The position numbers were made by a program, and so were the translations under genes. Shown here one piece after another: positions 19,572 to 30,016 of a stretch of DNA of 64,000 bases. Location: assembly GCA_023053685.1 (NCBI GenBank), contig JALIGW010000040.1, positions 248,001 to 312,000 of the forward strand, given 5' to 3'. Origin of the DNA: Diadophis punctatus similis. Taxonomy: Eukaryota; Chordata; Lepidosauria; Squamata; Dipsadidae. Numbering within the stretch: the first letter of the stretch is position 1; every line of letters begins with the position of its first letter. The notes below the pieces were generated by a model. That model saw nothing but the letters and a program-made list of their open reading frames with translations. It was not told the origin of the DNA and made no database searches.

Positions 19572-21634
19572 ACCCGACAGACATTTTAGATGCTATTTTT
19601 GTGAATGTTTTATGCATTAATGCTGTTACGTTATGCCATACGAAATATATATATAGAGAGAGCATTTTTAGAGAGGAGTCTAGGTTAGACAGATGGCATT
19701 TGCTTTACATTTACAAAGGAGGGGGACTTGGCCCTTGGCTTCAATATAATTCCAATTAGCCCAACTTCTGCAGTCTCTGCACTATTTTCTTTGTTTCCAT
19801 ATTTATGGACTGTTAAAACCCAACTGTACCACCTTTTGTCCTTTTCCATGGGGCTCTCCCCTGCCCCACTCGATGTGACAGAGATTGAGCTGCGTCCGCC
19901 GATTGCCAGATGCTCCCCAGAACTGGCCACCTCAGGTGAGAGAAGGTGGAGCATCCATGGTCTGGCAAGTTTTCTTCCTTGGAACTGCCGGGTGGGAAAG
20001 GCAAGCTGGCCTTCTGAACAGTTGTGGCTGACCCCCCCCCCCCACAAGCCCGATGGACACGGCAAATACCGAAAGGCTGAACAATCTCTTGGAAAGCAAA
20101 TTCGAGTCACCGAGGATGGGACAGAGAGATGTTCCCTTGCTCTGAGTGACAGAAGTTAATAATTAGTGACAATGATTGACAGATGTACTCCATCTGCTGC
20201 TCCAATGCCTAGGAGCATTTCTCCCACTCCGGTCTGTGGGTACAATGAACTCCTGAGGGAGAGGAAGGCTGCCTGTGATTGACAGGTGCCTTGCAGAGAG
20301 ATGGGCTGCTGACAGCAAGACGACCGAAACCTCCCAGTGCTTCATGGAAAGAAATCTCATGGGCTGTATACATTTATTCCATTTCATTTATCATGTCCAG
20401 AATGGGGTTAAATATATTACCAGGAAACCTGTATTTACTACAGGCTTCCTTGCATGTTAAATTAGACCAATATATATCTTAATGCTACATTGCCTTCCTT
20501 TAAAAACACCCTGATCATGTATGGAGTCAAGGTACCTAACAATTTAATGTTTTTCTATGGGGAGATGAAAATTCTGGTGCACCCAAACTCATGAATTGCC
20601 AGGTTAAGAGGGATTTTGTGAGACCCGGTCTCCATCTCACACTCGTGAAAGTCAGCTCCTTCACGTAGATGGAAGAAGGGAGGGGAAACGGTTCCTTTTC
20701 AGTCACTCCAGCCATGCAAATTTTTTTTTGCCTTGGGCTACATTTCAGGTTGGGTAGGCAATCAATTATTTTGTGAATTAGTTTTTACACAAATCACACC
20801 TGTAAAGAAAATTCTACCATTGTCACCATATCATAGCCGAACGCTTTGCAGCAGATAAGGTTTTTTTTTTAATGGTGCTTTAAAAAAAAATCTCATGCTG
20901 ACCTAAGGATGATTCTTTTCCTCTGAAGAAATATGTCTTGATCATTAAAACCATGATGCAATTTTATGCAATAAAAGATGGAGAGCTTCAAATAACAGGA
21001 AAGCAGAATGCTATACAAATACTTATATATCGGATAGATTCTTGGTTCTTTAAGCAAGGTGGCAAATATTGATATGGGATTGGATTAGATGTCTAATTTG
21101 GTTTGGCTATCTTGGTACACATTTAATATATATTAAATAATATATATTAAATATATATTAAATAATATATAACAACATTTCAAGGAATCAGTATTGTGAT
21201 TTGTCTATAGAGGACTTGCTATAATGGAAGGGAATGGAGATTGCCGATTTTGTTTCCTTTGCAAATAACAGTTTGGTTCTGCAGTTGAGCCCTGAGAAGA
21301 TTAAGAGGTCTTAGATGAGTTTCTTCTCCTCTTTTACAATATTTAAATGCTTATTACCATTATCATTAGATAGAAAATGAATATAGATAAAAAGAGATAT
21401 GAAGTGAAATAAAATGGGGAGGAAAATGTTTTAAATAGAAGATAATTTAAATTGAAATGTTAAAGTAGAGAGAGAGAGATATTAAAACAATGGTGGTAAA
21501 TGTAAAACATGTTGACACAAAAAGATGTACTCAGACGACACACTGATTGATTAATGATGTAATGTATGTTAAAGGAAAATATATATTAAAAAATTAAAAA
21601 TAAATAAATAAATGCTTATTACCCACAGATAATA
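19572..21634. other. Long stretch without recognised features
   Basis: About 2 kb. Open frames at 19685-20110 (minus) and 19728-20159 (plus) overlap and show no domain. Positions 20030-20044 are a C run and 21120-21170 an AT-only block of TTAAATATAT units. 20330-20560 looks non-repetitive and could be conserved non-coding DNA, but nothing in the sequence proves it. Confidence 0.45.
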
Positions 21635-22013
21635 CAGGTAGTTGCTGAGTTACGACCTCAATTGAGCCCCAAATTTATCTTGCTAACATTTGTTAAGTCA
21701 GTTTTGCCCCATTTTATGAATTTTCTTGCCGCAATTTTTAAGTGAATCATTGCATTTGTTAAGTTAGTAACAGGGTTGTAAAAGTGAATATGGATTCCCC
21801 ATTGACTTTGCTTGTCAGAGGATTGCAAAAGGGGATCACGTGACCCCGGGACATTGCAACTGTCATAAATGTGATCTAGTTGCCAAGCATCTGAATTCTG
21901 ATCACATGACCATGCTGTCATCAGTGTGAAAAATGGTCATAAGTCACTTTTTTCAGTTCCATTGCAACTTTGAACGGTCACTAAATGAACTGTTGTAAGT
22001 TGAAGACTACCTG
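21635..22013. mobile_element. MITE with CAGGTAGT ends
   Basis: Ends CAGGTAGTTGCTGAGTTACG and the complement of ACTTACAA..AGACTACCTG are imperfect inverted repeats. TA dinucleotides flank both ends (21633-21634, 22014-22015); whether the true duplication is TA or longer is unresolved. 379 bp, non-coding. Confidence 0.65.
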
Positions 22014-22204
22014 TATAACAACCAGCATGCTCGCCAGAACCTCAAGAATGATACCTCGTCTAGACTGAGTCCTACACTATATAATAAGCTGAGAGTAACT
22101 GCTCCATGGATGTCAGAGAACATGTATGATTTACAGAGTTTTGAACTTGAATCATTGTACACATTGTAAATGTGATTCATCTCAACAACCCTTATGGGCA
22201 CCAT

Positions 22205-22425
22205 TGTTGTTATACTCCTTCAAGTCAGAGTCAATTCACAGACAGACCCAGGCAATTTCCTTGCCAATATTTCAGAGGTATTTTCCCATTGCCTGAATCG
22301 TGGAGCTGAGAGACAATGACTGACCAATGTCACCCAGCTGGCCTTCTAGTATCAGGAAGGACCTAAAATCAGGTCTCTCCACTCCTGGTCCAGAGTCTTA
22401 AACTACTACATCAAATTGGGTCTCA
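22205..22425 (-). mobile_element. SINE fragment (Sauria-like)
   Basis: On the minus strand a tRNA-like head (GATGTAGTAGTTTAAG, DGGACCAGGAGT-type block) precedes a body whose complement reads CAATGTCACCCAGCTGGCC, a hallmark of Sauria-type SINEs. Divergent copy. Confidence 0.5.
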
Positions 22426-22456
22426 TGAGCACAATCAAAAGTATTGAATGCTCTCT

Positions 22457-22825
22457 TTATTTGCATATCTCCACTCATTTATTTGCATATCTCCACTCCT
22501 CTGCTCGCAACAGAATACCTTATACCACCAGACTTGAAATTCTGGGCTTAGACAATTTAGAACTATGCCGCCTTTGGTATGACCTAAGCGTAGTTCATAA
22601 AATTATCTGCTACAACATCCTACCTGTCCATGACTACTTCAGCTTCAACCACAACAATACACAAGCACACAACAGATACAAACTCAGTGAACCGCTCCAA
22701 ACTCGATTGCAGAAAATACGACTTCAGCAACAGAGTGGTCAATGCTTGGAATACACTACCTGACTGTGGTTTCATCCCCAAACCCCCAAAAGTTTAACCT
22801 TAGATGGTCTACTGTTTACCTCACC
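22457..22825 (+). pseudogene. L3-like LINE C-terminal fragment, 5' side of the 14-kb hAT nest
   Basis: Product includes TTRLEILGLDNLELC and ILPVHDYFSFNHNNT, nearly the same as 33171-33561. An 18-bp block ATTTGCATATCTCCACTC is tandemly duplicated at its start. The LINE is cut at 22825 and its 3' end resumes at 37126 after the hAT duplication; the joined sequence aligns with the continuous copy at 33171-33735. Confidence 0.78.
22818..22825. repeat. hAT target-site duplication, left
   Basis: ACCTCACC, identical to 37126-37133. Confidence 0.85.
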
Positions 22826-23799
22826 CAGAGGTGGGTTCCTCCCGGTTCGGACCGGTTCGCCCGAAGCAGTAGCGACCCGCTGGTGACATCACAATGACAT
22901 CACGGATCCGGTTCGGTCAGTGCCGGTCTGTGGGCGCCACCATCTTTTTTTTGAATTTTTTTTGAATTTTTGAATTTTTTTTCTTCTGTGCATGTGCAGA
23001 AGCTGAGTTTCCGGCACTGCGCATGCGTCACCATCTTGTTTTTGGCTTTTTTTAAAAAAAATTGCACGCACGCAAAGGAAGCGAACTGGCAGCGAGGTAA
23101 GTTAGAACCCTGGGTAGGAAGGAGAGGGCATGGGACTCAGGGGGCTTCTGCCTGCCAGCGCGCCATGGACAGTAGGAGATTGAAAGACGCAAGGGCTCTG
23201 GGTGGGACGTGGAAGGCATGTGGCTTCTGGCATTGCAGCAGGCGAGGGGGCGGAAGCCTACCTGATTTGTCCGTTGCATTTCTTGTGCAGGGAAATAAAA
23301 GGTTGTGGGACCAAAAATAAAGTGCAATCAATCAATTTCAACTTCTCGCAAAAGAAAAAAAATCCACAAACTTTTGTTTTCCTGCACACGATAGCAAGAA
23401 ACGCGACAGAGCTGGAAATCAGGTAGGCAAAGAAATGCTTGGGGGATGCGATGGCATCTGGCAGGTGGTGGGTGGGGCAAGAGGTGGCAAACTCTCTTCT
23501 CCCTGCTGCATCTCCTTCCCTCATGTTGTCTGCTCTATTTCCCATTTCTATATTGCAGCGCAGCTGCAGGGTCCACTTTAATAGCGAAAGGGGGGGATAA
23601 TTTGCCTGGCCAAACTAACCCCGCAGTCTCCCCTACACTGTGATCAGCTTTGATCAGATCAGTCAGTTGGTCAGTGGCTCCTTTGCTGGCAAACAAAACA
23701 GCCCCGTTGCGCCACACCTCCTCCTGCCAGGAAATGCAAATGGGCTGTCTGTGTGCACATAGGGCGCTTGGAGAGATAGAGCAAGAGAGCTGTCCAACC

Positions 23800-23804
23800 T
23801 GTGT

Positions 23805-23872
<68 letters not shown>
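23800..23872. repeat. (GT)n microsatellite
   Basis: About 36 GT units with one TATG interruption, inside the left part of the 14-kb hAT nest. Confidence 0.98.
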
Positions 23873-23951
23873 CTTTTTTTCTCCCTTCCTCTAATTTTTT
23901 TTAAACAAAGGAGGTGTGGTTGGGGGAGAGGCAGTGGTGGGTTCCTACCGG

Positions 23952-24910
23952 CAGAATGGGACTTACTCCTCTTACTCCTCTTACTCCTCTCGGCCACGCC
24001 TGTTTTGTCCCCAGGCTTTCGCCCCCAAACAATCCGACGCTGCCTTTTCTCCTTGGCCCTTTCACCGAATGAACCCAAAAGCCAGTTCACCCCGGGCTTT
24101 TGGGCGCATGGGACAGTTTGCCGCCAGAGCACTTTGGGGGAATTCTAAAACAGACAAGCTCCCAATGAAAGACAATGGAAAGGGAAAGAGGACTTTGGGG
24201 GGATCCTTCTCGTGCCTAAAACAGACAGTTTGGAGGTGCTCCCAATGAAAGAAAGTGGAAGGACTTTGGAGGAATCCTTCTCATGCCTGAAACAGACACG
24301 TTTGGAGGTGCTCCCAACAAAAGAAAGTGGAAGGACTTTGGGGGAATCCTTCTCGTACCTAAAACAGACAGTTTGGAGGTGCTCCCAATGAAAGAAAGTG
24401 GAAGGACTTTGGAGGAATCCTTCTCATGCCTGAAACAGACACGTTTGGAGGTGCTCCCAACAAAAGAAAGTGGAAGGACTTTGGGGGAATCCTTCTCGTG
24501 CCTAAAACAGACAGTTTGGAGGTGCTCCCAATGAAAGAAAGTGGAAGGACTTGGGGGAAATACACATTTATACACGTTTGGAGGTGTATCTATTAACATG
24601 ATTGAATATTAATATCTAAGCTTTCTATTATTGCTTCTAAACAAACAAACAAACGTGTCTGCTTTAGGCACGAGAAGGATTTCCCCAAAGTCCTCTTTCC
24701 CCTTCCACTTTCTTTCGTTGGGAGCTTATCTGTTTTAGAATTCCCCCAAAGTGCTCCGTCCCGTGCGCCCAAAAGCCCGGGGTGAACTGGCTTTTGGGTT
24801 CATTTCGCGAAAGGGCCAAGGAGAAAAGGCAGCGTCAGATTGTTTGGGGGCGAAAGCCTGGGGACAAAACAGGTGTGGCTGAGAGGAGGAGGAGAACAGT
24901 CATAGACCCT
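23952..24910. mobile_element. Hairpin element with central minisatellite
   Basis: Two arms of roughly 250 bp (about 23975-24240 and 24640-24890) are reverse complements, sharing for example CTGTTTTGTCCCCAGGCTTT and GAACCCAAAAGCCAGTTCAC. The insertion is bracketed by CCTACCGG at 23944-23951 and 24911-24918, an 8-bp duplication, so it entered the MITE at 23932 as a separate hAT-like unit. The centre is a 71-bp minisatellite. Frames that appear open here are by-products of the repeat. Confidence 0.7.
24229..24575 (+). repeat. 71-bp minisatellite with two alternating unit types
   Basis: Unit starts TTTGGAGGTGCTCCCAA at 24229, 24301, 24372, 24443 and 24514. Units 1 and 3 share AATGAAAG...CATGCCTGAAACAGACACG; units 2 and 4 share AACAAAAG...CTAAAACAGACAG; unit 5 begins as the first type and then decays. 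The real period is therefore a 142-143 bp dimer. Confidence 0.92.
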
Positions 24911-25567
24911 CCTACCGGTGCGGTCCACTCTATAGCACCAGTAGCGGCCCGTTGGTGATGTCACAGTACCGGTGCGGTTGGTTGCCGATGCCTGGCACTG
25001 CCATTTTTTTAAAAAAAATAACATTAAAAAAAAATTCTTCTGCGCATGCCCAGAAGCCAAGCTTCCGGCACTGCGCATGCGCTGCCTTCCTATTCCACAG
25101 TGAGTCCAAGCAGGGGAGGATGGCTGAGGGAGCGCATGAGACGCTGAAAGAATGGGCGGCAGGAGCTATCTCCATTCCCTTCCCTTCAGCAGTCCGAGAA
25201 GCCACGAACGAGCGGTGATGATCCTAAGCATTTTCGCACGTTTGAGGCTTCTCGAGCTGCTGAGGGGAGAGGGAATGGGTGGCAGGACCTATCTCAGTTC
25301 CCCTCCCTTCAGCAGTCCGAGAAGCCACGAACACGCAGTGATGATCCCAGGCATTTTTGCACGTTCGAGGCTTCTCAAGCTGCTGAGGGGAGGGGGAACG
25401 GGCAGTAGGAGCCTAGGATCATCGAATGGGGAGAAGCATTCAGGCCGGACGGAACCTCCTAGAAGAACCGCTGCCACAGTCTTGCTGCTCCCACTGCGGG
25501 GGGCTGCGTTGTGGGTGGGCAATGCCCCCCGCTTCTCTGGCCGCTGCCAAGCTCCCGAGGCCGTCAT

Positions 25568-25689
25568 CTCAGTTCAGTCTGGGCTGTTTAATTCCGTCGC
25601 GGTCTCCGTGTAATTGTATTAGATTTATTATTAGAGTTGGAAGGGACCTTGTATTGTCCTTGGGGCAGAGACCGACTGCACTCAGTGTC
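25568..25689. other. Junction between MITE and Gypsy-A
   Basis: Contains ATTAGAGTTGGAAGGGACCT, a CR1 3'-end motif, next to sequence that could be the 3' untranslated part of Gypsy-A. No Gypsy-A 3' LTR was recognised. Confidence 0.4.
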
Positions 25690-26832
25690 TCACTCGAGTT
25701 CGGTCTCCAGCTGGCAGAGCTGGGAGGTCCCTATTCTCTGCATCAGTTGGTCTATGTGCCTACGCCACTCCCGGCCATCCTCTAGTCTAAGTTTATATGA
25801 TTTTGGACCGGTAACTTCAGTTACTGTGGCTTTCATCCATTTGGTATCGCCTGTATAATTTTGAGCGAACACTAAGTCTCCTGTCCTGAATACCCTCTCT
25901 GGGACTGGCATTGCTGATGGGGGTTCCCTAGAATAATTGGGGTTCAATCTGTCTAAAGTTGCTCTTAGTTTCCTGCCCATTAATAACTCCACCAGGCTCC
26001 TGTTTGTCGCGGCACAAGGCGTTATGTGTTGGGCGAGTAGGAACTGGTCTATTTGCTCTTGCCAGTCTCCTAGGCCCATTCTTGTGAGAGTCTCTTTGGT
26101 CAGTCTGACCATTCATTCTGCTTGCCCGTTACTTGCCGCCGAAAAAGGGGAGACTAGCGCGTGCTGTATGCCCAGGTTTGCGAGGAAAAGTTCCATCTGC
26201 CTGGCCATTAACTGGGGTCCATTGACTGAGACCAGAATGTCTGGAAGCCCATGGGTCACAAATAACTTCCTGAGCACCCTGATGGTGGCGCTCATCATGG
26301 TGGCTATCATGGGGACTACCTCTAGCCATTTGGAGTAGGCATCTATTACTATTAGGAAGGATTGCCCCGCTATTGGTCCCGCAAAGTCTATGTGGACCCT
26401 TGACCAGGGTCCCCTTGGGGTTTCCCATTCACATGGTGTGGTTCTGGGTGGTGCTGGCCTTGATTCTTGGCATGGGTCACACGTGGCCACCCATTCCATA
26501 ATGTCCTGATCTAGCTGTGGCCACCATAAATAGCTCCTAGCTAAGGCTTTCATCCTAACAATGCCTGGGTGACCCTCATGCAATATTCTAATCGCTCTTT
26601 TCCTTAGGGTTTGGGGTACTATTACTCTTTCCCCCCAGAGTAAACAACCCTTGATTACTGATAGCTCTTGTTGCTTAGTTTTAAACGTTCGGAATTCTTC
26701 CTCTCCTATGTCCTGTGGCCACCCCCTCAGCACCCAGTTCATAACTTTACTCAGTACCTGGTCTTTGATGGTGTGTTCTGCAATGTCTTTGGCAGTCACT
26801 GGGCTGGTGTGTTCAATATCTATGAGCAGGAT
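25690..26832 (-). pseudogene. pol: Gypsy-A integrase
   Basis: From the high-coordinate end: an HHCC zinc-binding region (HEGHPGIVRMKALARS then CDPCQES) and the catalytic core with HIDFAGP (first Asp). The second Asp position reads VSVNGPQ (Asp replaced by Val), and the third region NGQAE has Glu followed directly by a stop near 26113. The frame goes on to a C-terminal GPY/F-like part (TEVTGPKSYKLRLEDGREW). The enzyme would cut and join cDNA into the host genome; loss of the second Asp and the stop make it inactive. The matching Gypsy-B residue is still Asp (SDNGPQ). Confidence 0.85.
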
Positions 26833-27152
26833 TGTCACGCAGTGATTTTATGTTGCCTGTTACATGTATATGCAGGGAGATGCATCCCTATCAAATATAA
26901 TGGTTCATTCCTGAGCACGTGATTAATATGTTCCTAGTACGCATGTGTACATTCCTTTCTTTTGATTCCTTCTTTTGTTCTCTGCTTCTAACGAAGCAAC
27001 ACCTATGCTTATAGCCAACATGTGATTAATTATTTTTGTTAACGAAATAAATATTTTATATATTAGAATTATGATGCGGTTTATTTTGACAATGTCAGAG
27101 TTCCAGGAAAAGATTCATTTCGCCTCTGATAAGAGTAATTCTTATCCCAACA
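26833..27152 (+). mobile_element. Solo copia-type LTR (320 bp) inside Gypsy-A
   Basis: TGTCACGCAGTG to CTTATCCCAACA, with identical 5-bp flanks AGGAT (26828-26832, 27153-27157). It has the polyadenylation context GAAATAAATATTTTATATAT. Same family and length as 16700-17019. It separates the Gypsy-A integrase from the RNase H. Confidence 0.92.
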
Positions 27153-27157
27153 AGGAT

Positions 27158-28920
27158 GTTGGCCACAGGAGCTGGATCTGTGACAAATTCCGGGTCTGGG
27201 CAACAGCTTAGGGCATCCGCATGTGAAATGTCTTTTCCTGGTTTATAGCAGAATGTGTAATTGTAGCCGGCCAGGAAGATGGTCCAACGGGTCATTCATG
27301 GGGACATGTATTGTGGAGTTAGTCTGTCCCCTGCTAGCAGTCCAAGTAAAGGTTTGTGGTCAGTAACTAGTTCAAATGTTTGACTGTACAAGTAATGTGG
27401 AATCTTTTGATGCCCACTACTGCTGCTAAAGCTTTTTTGTCTAGTTGACTGTAGTTCCTCTCAGCGGGAGAGAGAGTCTTTGAGTAGAAAGCAATTGGAG
27501 CTTCCGAGCCATTTGGGAATGTGTGGCTAAGGACCGCCCCCACCCCAAAAGGGGAGGCATCACACGTGAGTTTTAAAGGCAATGTGGTATTGTATTGGAC
27601 GAGGACACTTTTTGAAGATAATAGCTCTTTTACAGCCTGGAAAGCATTGGCCTCTCTGTCCCCAAGTCCATGTGGTCGCCTTCCCCAAAAGCCTATGGAG
27701 GGGTTCAGCAACGGTTGCTTTCTGCTGCAAAAAAACAGCGTAGAAATTTAGCAACCCTAAGAATGCTTGCAGTTCTGCTTTGTTCTTGGGTGTCGGGGCT
27801 TCCTTTATAGCTTTAATTTTTGCTTCAGTGGGGTGAATTCCCACCTCATCGATAAGGAATCCCAGGAATTCCACACTGGGCACCCCTATCTGGCATTTAT
27901 TCGCCTTACTTTTAGCCCTTTCTCCGGGAACCTTTTCAGGACTTCCCTTATTCTGTCCATTAGTTGTTCTTTAGATGCCCCTGAGATAAGGACAACATTG
28001 AAATATGGCACAACCCCAGGGATGCTGTGGAGCAGTCGTTCCATCATGCTTTGGAACACTCTCGGGGCTACGCTCACCCCAAATTGTAGCCTAGTGCATC
28101 TAAAAGCACCTCTATGGGTCACAATTGTTTGAGCCTCTGCAGTTCTCTCATCCATGGGCAGCTGCTGATATGCCTGGGCTAGATCCAGTTTGGCAAATAT
28201 TTTCCCTTGCCCCAGTGAGTGCAATAGGTGTTGCCCCACTGGCCCAGGGTATGCGTTGGGTTGTAGGGCTTTATTGGGAGTGGCCCGGTAGTCCGCGCAT
28301 ATTCTTACTGACCCATCTTGCTTAATAGGGGTGACAATGGGGGTTTCCCACGTGGCATGCTCAACTGGTTCCAGAACCTCTTGTGCTATCAGTTTATCTA
28401 ATTGTTCATCAACCTTAGGGAGAAGTGGCAGGGGAACTCTGTGTGGTTTGAGCCTTATGGGGGTTACATTTGTATCTAAAGAGATAGGCTTCCCTTTATA
28501 TTTACCCAGTCCATTGGAGAAAACGTCCTGGAATTCCGTTGGCAGGTCATCCCTCTGGTCGTTTTGCAGGTGGTTGAGCCCGGTCATTTTGATGCCTAAG
28601 GGTTTCAGCCATTTCACCCCCAGGAGAGTTTGCCTTCGTCCTTCGACAACCGTTAGTGTAAGGTTGCCTTTAAATTGATTGAACTCTATTGGTACCATTG
28701 CCGTGCCCAATACTGTGATTTGTTTTCCCTGGAAGTCTCTTAGTCTGATGTCGCTGGTCCTTAGATCCTGTTTGCTAAGGAATGGCATAAGTTGCGTTAA
28801 CTGATTCCATGGCATGATGGTGAATGTGGAGCCCGTGTCCACCTCCATCCTGCAGGGTTGGCTGTTGATCTGCGCTGTAATGAAGAATTTTTCATCTGCG
28901 TCCATTTCTGAGTGTCCCAC
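27158..28920 (-). pseudogene. pol: Gypsy-A protease, reverse transcriptase and RNase H
   Basis: The high-coordinate part (28920-28700) contains the protease signature MEVDTGSTFTIMPW. RT follows: SVRICADYRATPNKAL, motif A FAKLDLAQAYQQLP, and motif C reading PYFNVVLISG, where the usual F-D-D has become F-N-V, so both catalytic aspartates are gone. The next block SVEFLGFLIDEVGIHP and AFLGLLNFYAVFL connects to RNase H (TCDASPFGVGAVLSH, YSQLDKKALAA). Several frameshifts separate the open parts at 27560-27883 and 27367-27711. The end TFCYKPGKDISHADALS (27240-27180) leads to the solo LTR. Confidence 0.87.
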
Positions 28921-29205
28921 TGTGTGGTAATACCCCCTTGGGTTGAAATCTCTCCCATCTTTCCTGCGTCTGCCCCTCTGGAATCCTGGTCGGCTTTGGT
29001 GTTGTCTCCAAGATCTGGGCTGGAATGGGGTATTTTGGAAAAAGGCTGGTTGAGATGCCCTGCAAGCCTCAGCGATGAGGCCTCTTTTCTGGCAACGGCG
29101 GCAGACTGCATCTTTGAAGTTGCAACTTGCTCTAGAGTGATTTCCCAGGCACCCGGGGCAGTAAAGGTTTCTTTGCTCACCTCCTTTCTGGCTTCCCTTC
29201 CGGAA
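28921..29205 (-). pseudogene. gag: Gypsy-A gag C-terminal zinc knuckles
   Basis: On the minus strand a cysteine-rich segment reads CPGCLGNHSRASC followed by CRRCQKRGLIAEAC, two knuckle-like clusters (the His of the second is Leu). The rest of gag and the 5' LTR are absent. Confidence 0.7.
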
Positions 29206-29262
29206 GATTGTGAAAATTCAGTTTCAATATTAACAGAAAGTTTAAGAAGTATTACAGCAAAA

Positions 29263-30000
29263 ATGGCTCAAGCAAAGTCAACGTATCTATCGATGATAAC
29301 CCGGCTGGATGGCACTAACTATGCTGCTTGGTCTACAAAATGTAGCCTACTTTTGAGAAATGAAGGCTTATGGTCTTTGATAACAAATCCCCCGGGTACA
29401 ACAGGTTGGGATCCAACAGAAGATGAAGACGCGAAGATCCTAGCTGAATTTAAATGAGACAATGATAGAGCATTAAGTATAATTGGACTAACACTAAATG
29501 ACCAGCAACTTGTCCATATTCGTGGAGAAGAACAAGCTGCAAAGTGTTGGGACATATTGAAAAAGATTTATGTAAGGGATAGTGTTGGTGTACACATTCA
29601 TATAACAAGAAAACTTTTTTGAACTCATTTAATGAAAGGAGGCGATATGCTCACTCATTTGGAGAATATGAAGAAAATTCTTCAGGAACTGCATGAAAAA
29701 GAACTGATTTATACAGAGTTACAGCAGGTGTACATAATTCTGTCTTCACTGGATGATAGCTATGATGACTATGTTTCTTCCTTCGAGGTTTTGACTAGGG
29801 ATGAACTGATTCTACCTAACGTAACTGGAAGACTACTTGAGGAGTCCAGAAGATGAGAAGACAGAAAACCAAACATCCACAAGATGAAGAGAAGACATCT
29901 TCTAATGTTTCTAATGTTTATTTGTTAGAAAATGTTTTACTTGTGGGGCTAGAGGACATATAGCCAAGTTTTGTAGAAAGAATAGAAAGCAGAATATCAG
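29263..30000 (+). pseudogene. gag: Copia-D gag
   Basis: ATG at 29263; the product starts MAQAKSTYLSMITRLDGTNY, the N-terminal form of copia gag (RLDGTNYAAW). Stops and shifts occur at 29455, about 29620 and 29856. The block THLENMKKILQELHEKE belongs to the UBN2-like gag core. A CCHC zinc knuckle CFTCGARGHIAKFC lies at about 29936-29980. Gag would form the particle and bind RNA. Confidence 0.75.
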
Positions 30001-30016
30001 AAATTATCAGAGAGAA

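Larger units (their letters stand above)
23932..25567 (+). mobile_element. hAT-type MITE (CAGTGGTGGGTTCC family), split by a hairpin element and right-truncated
   Basis: Starts CAGTGGTGGGTTCCTACCGG, is interrupted at 23952-24910, and continues with TGCGGTCCACTCTATAGC. From 24911 to about 25565 it matches 62199-62720 closely, including AGGATCATCGAATGGGGAGA and GGCCGCTGCCAAGCTCCC. The right end is missing where the sequence changes at about 25567. Confidence 0.72.
25690..29205 (-). mobile_element. Gypsy-A: Ty3/gypsy-type element, both LTRs missing
   Basis: On the minus strand, from high to low coordinates: gag zinc knuckles, protease, RT, RNase H, integrase. The copy is cut at about 29205 by the junction with Copia-D and at about 25690 next to a MITE, and it is interrupted at 26833-27152 by a solo copia LTR. 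It is related to Gypsy-B (49337-55656) but clearly more decayed. Confidence 0.88.

Noticed and set aside
19685..20159. Coding exon on either strand near 19.7-20.2 kb
   Set aside because: Both strands are open with unrelated products, neither with a motif; a poly-C run lies inside.
23098..23420. Exon-like signals (GTAAGT, AG, AATAAA) in the left part of the 14-kb nest
   Set aside because: The GTAAGTTAGAACC word recurs in the short MITE at 45590-45606, so it is a MITE sequence, not a splice site.
24216..24599. Minus-strand open frame with repeated protein blocks
   Set aside because: It is the translation of the 71-bp minisatellite; 71 is not a multiple of three, yet both strands are open because of composition. 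No domain or start context.
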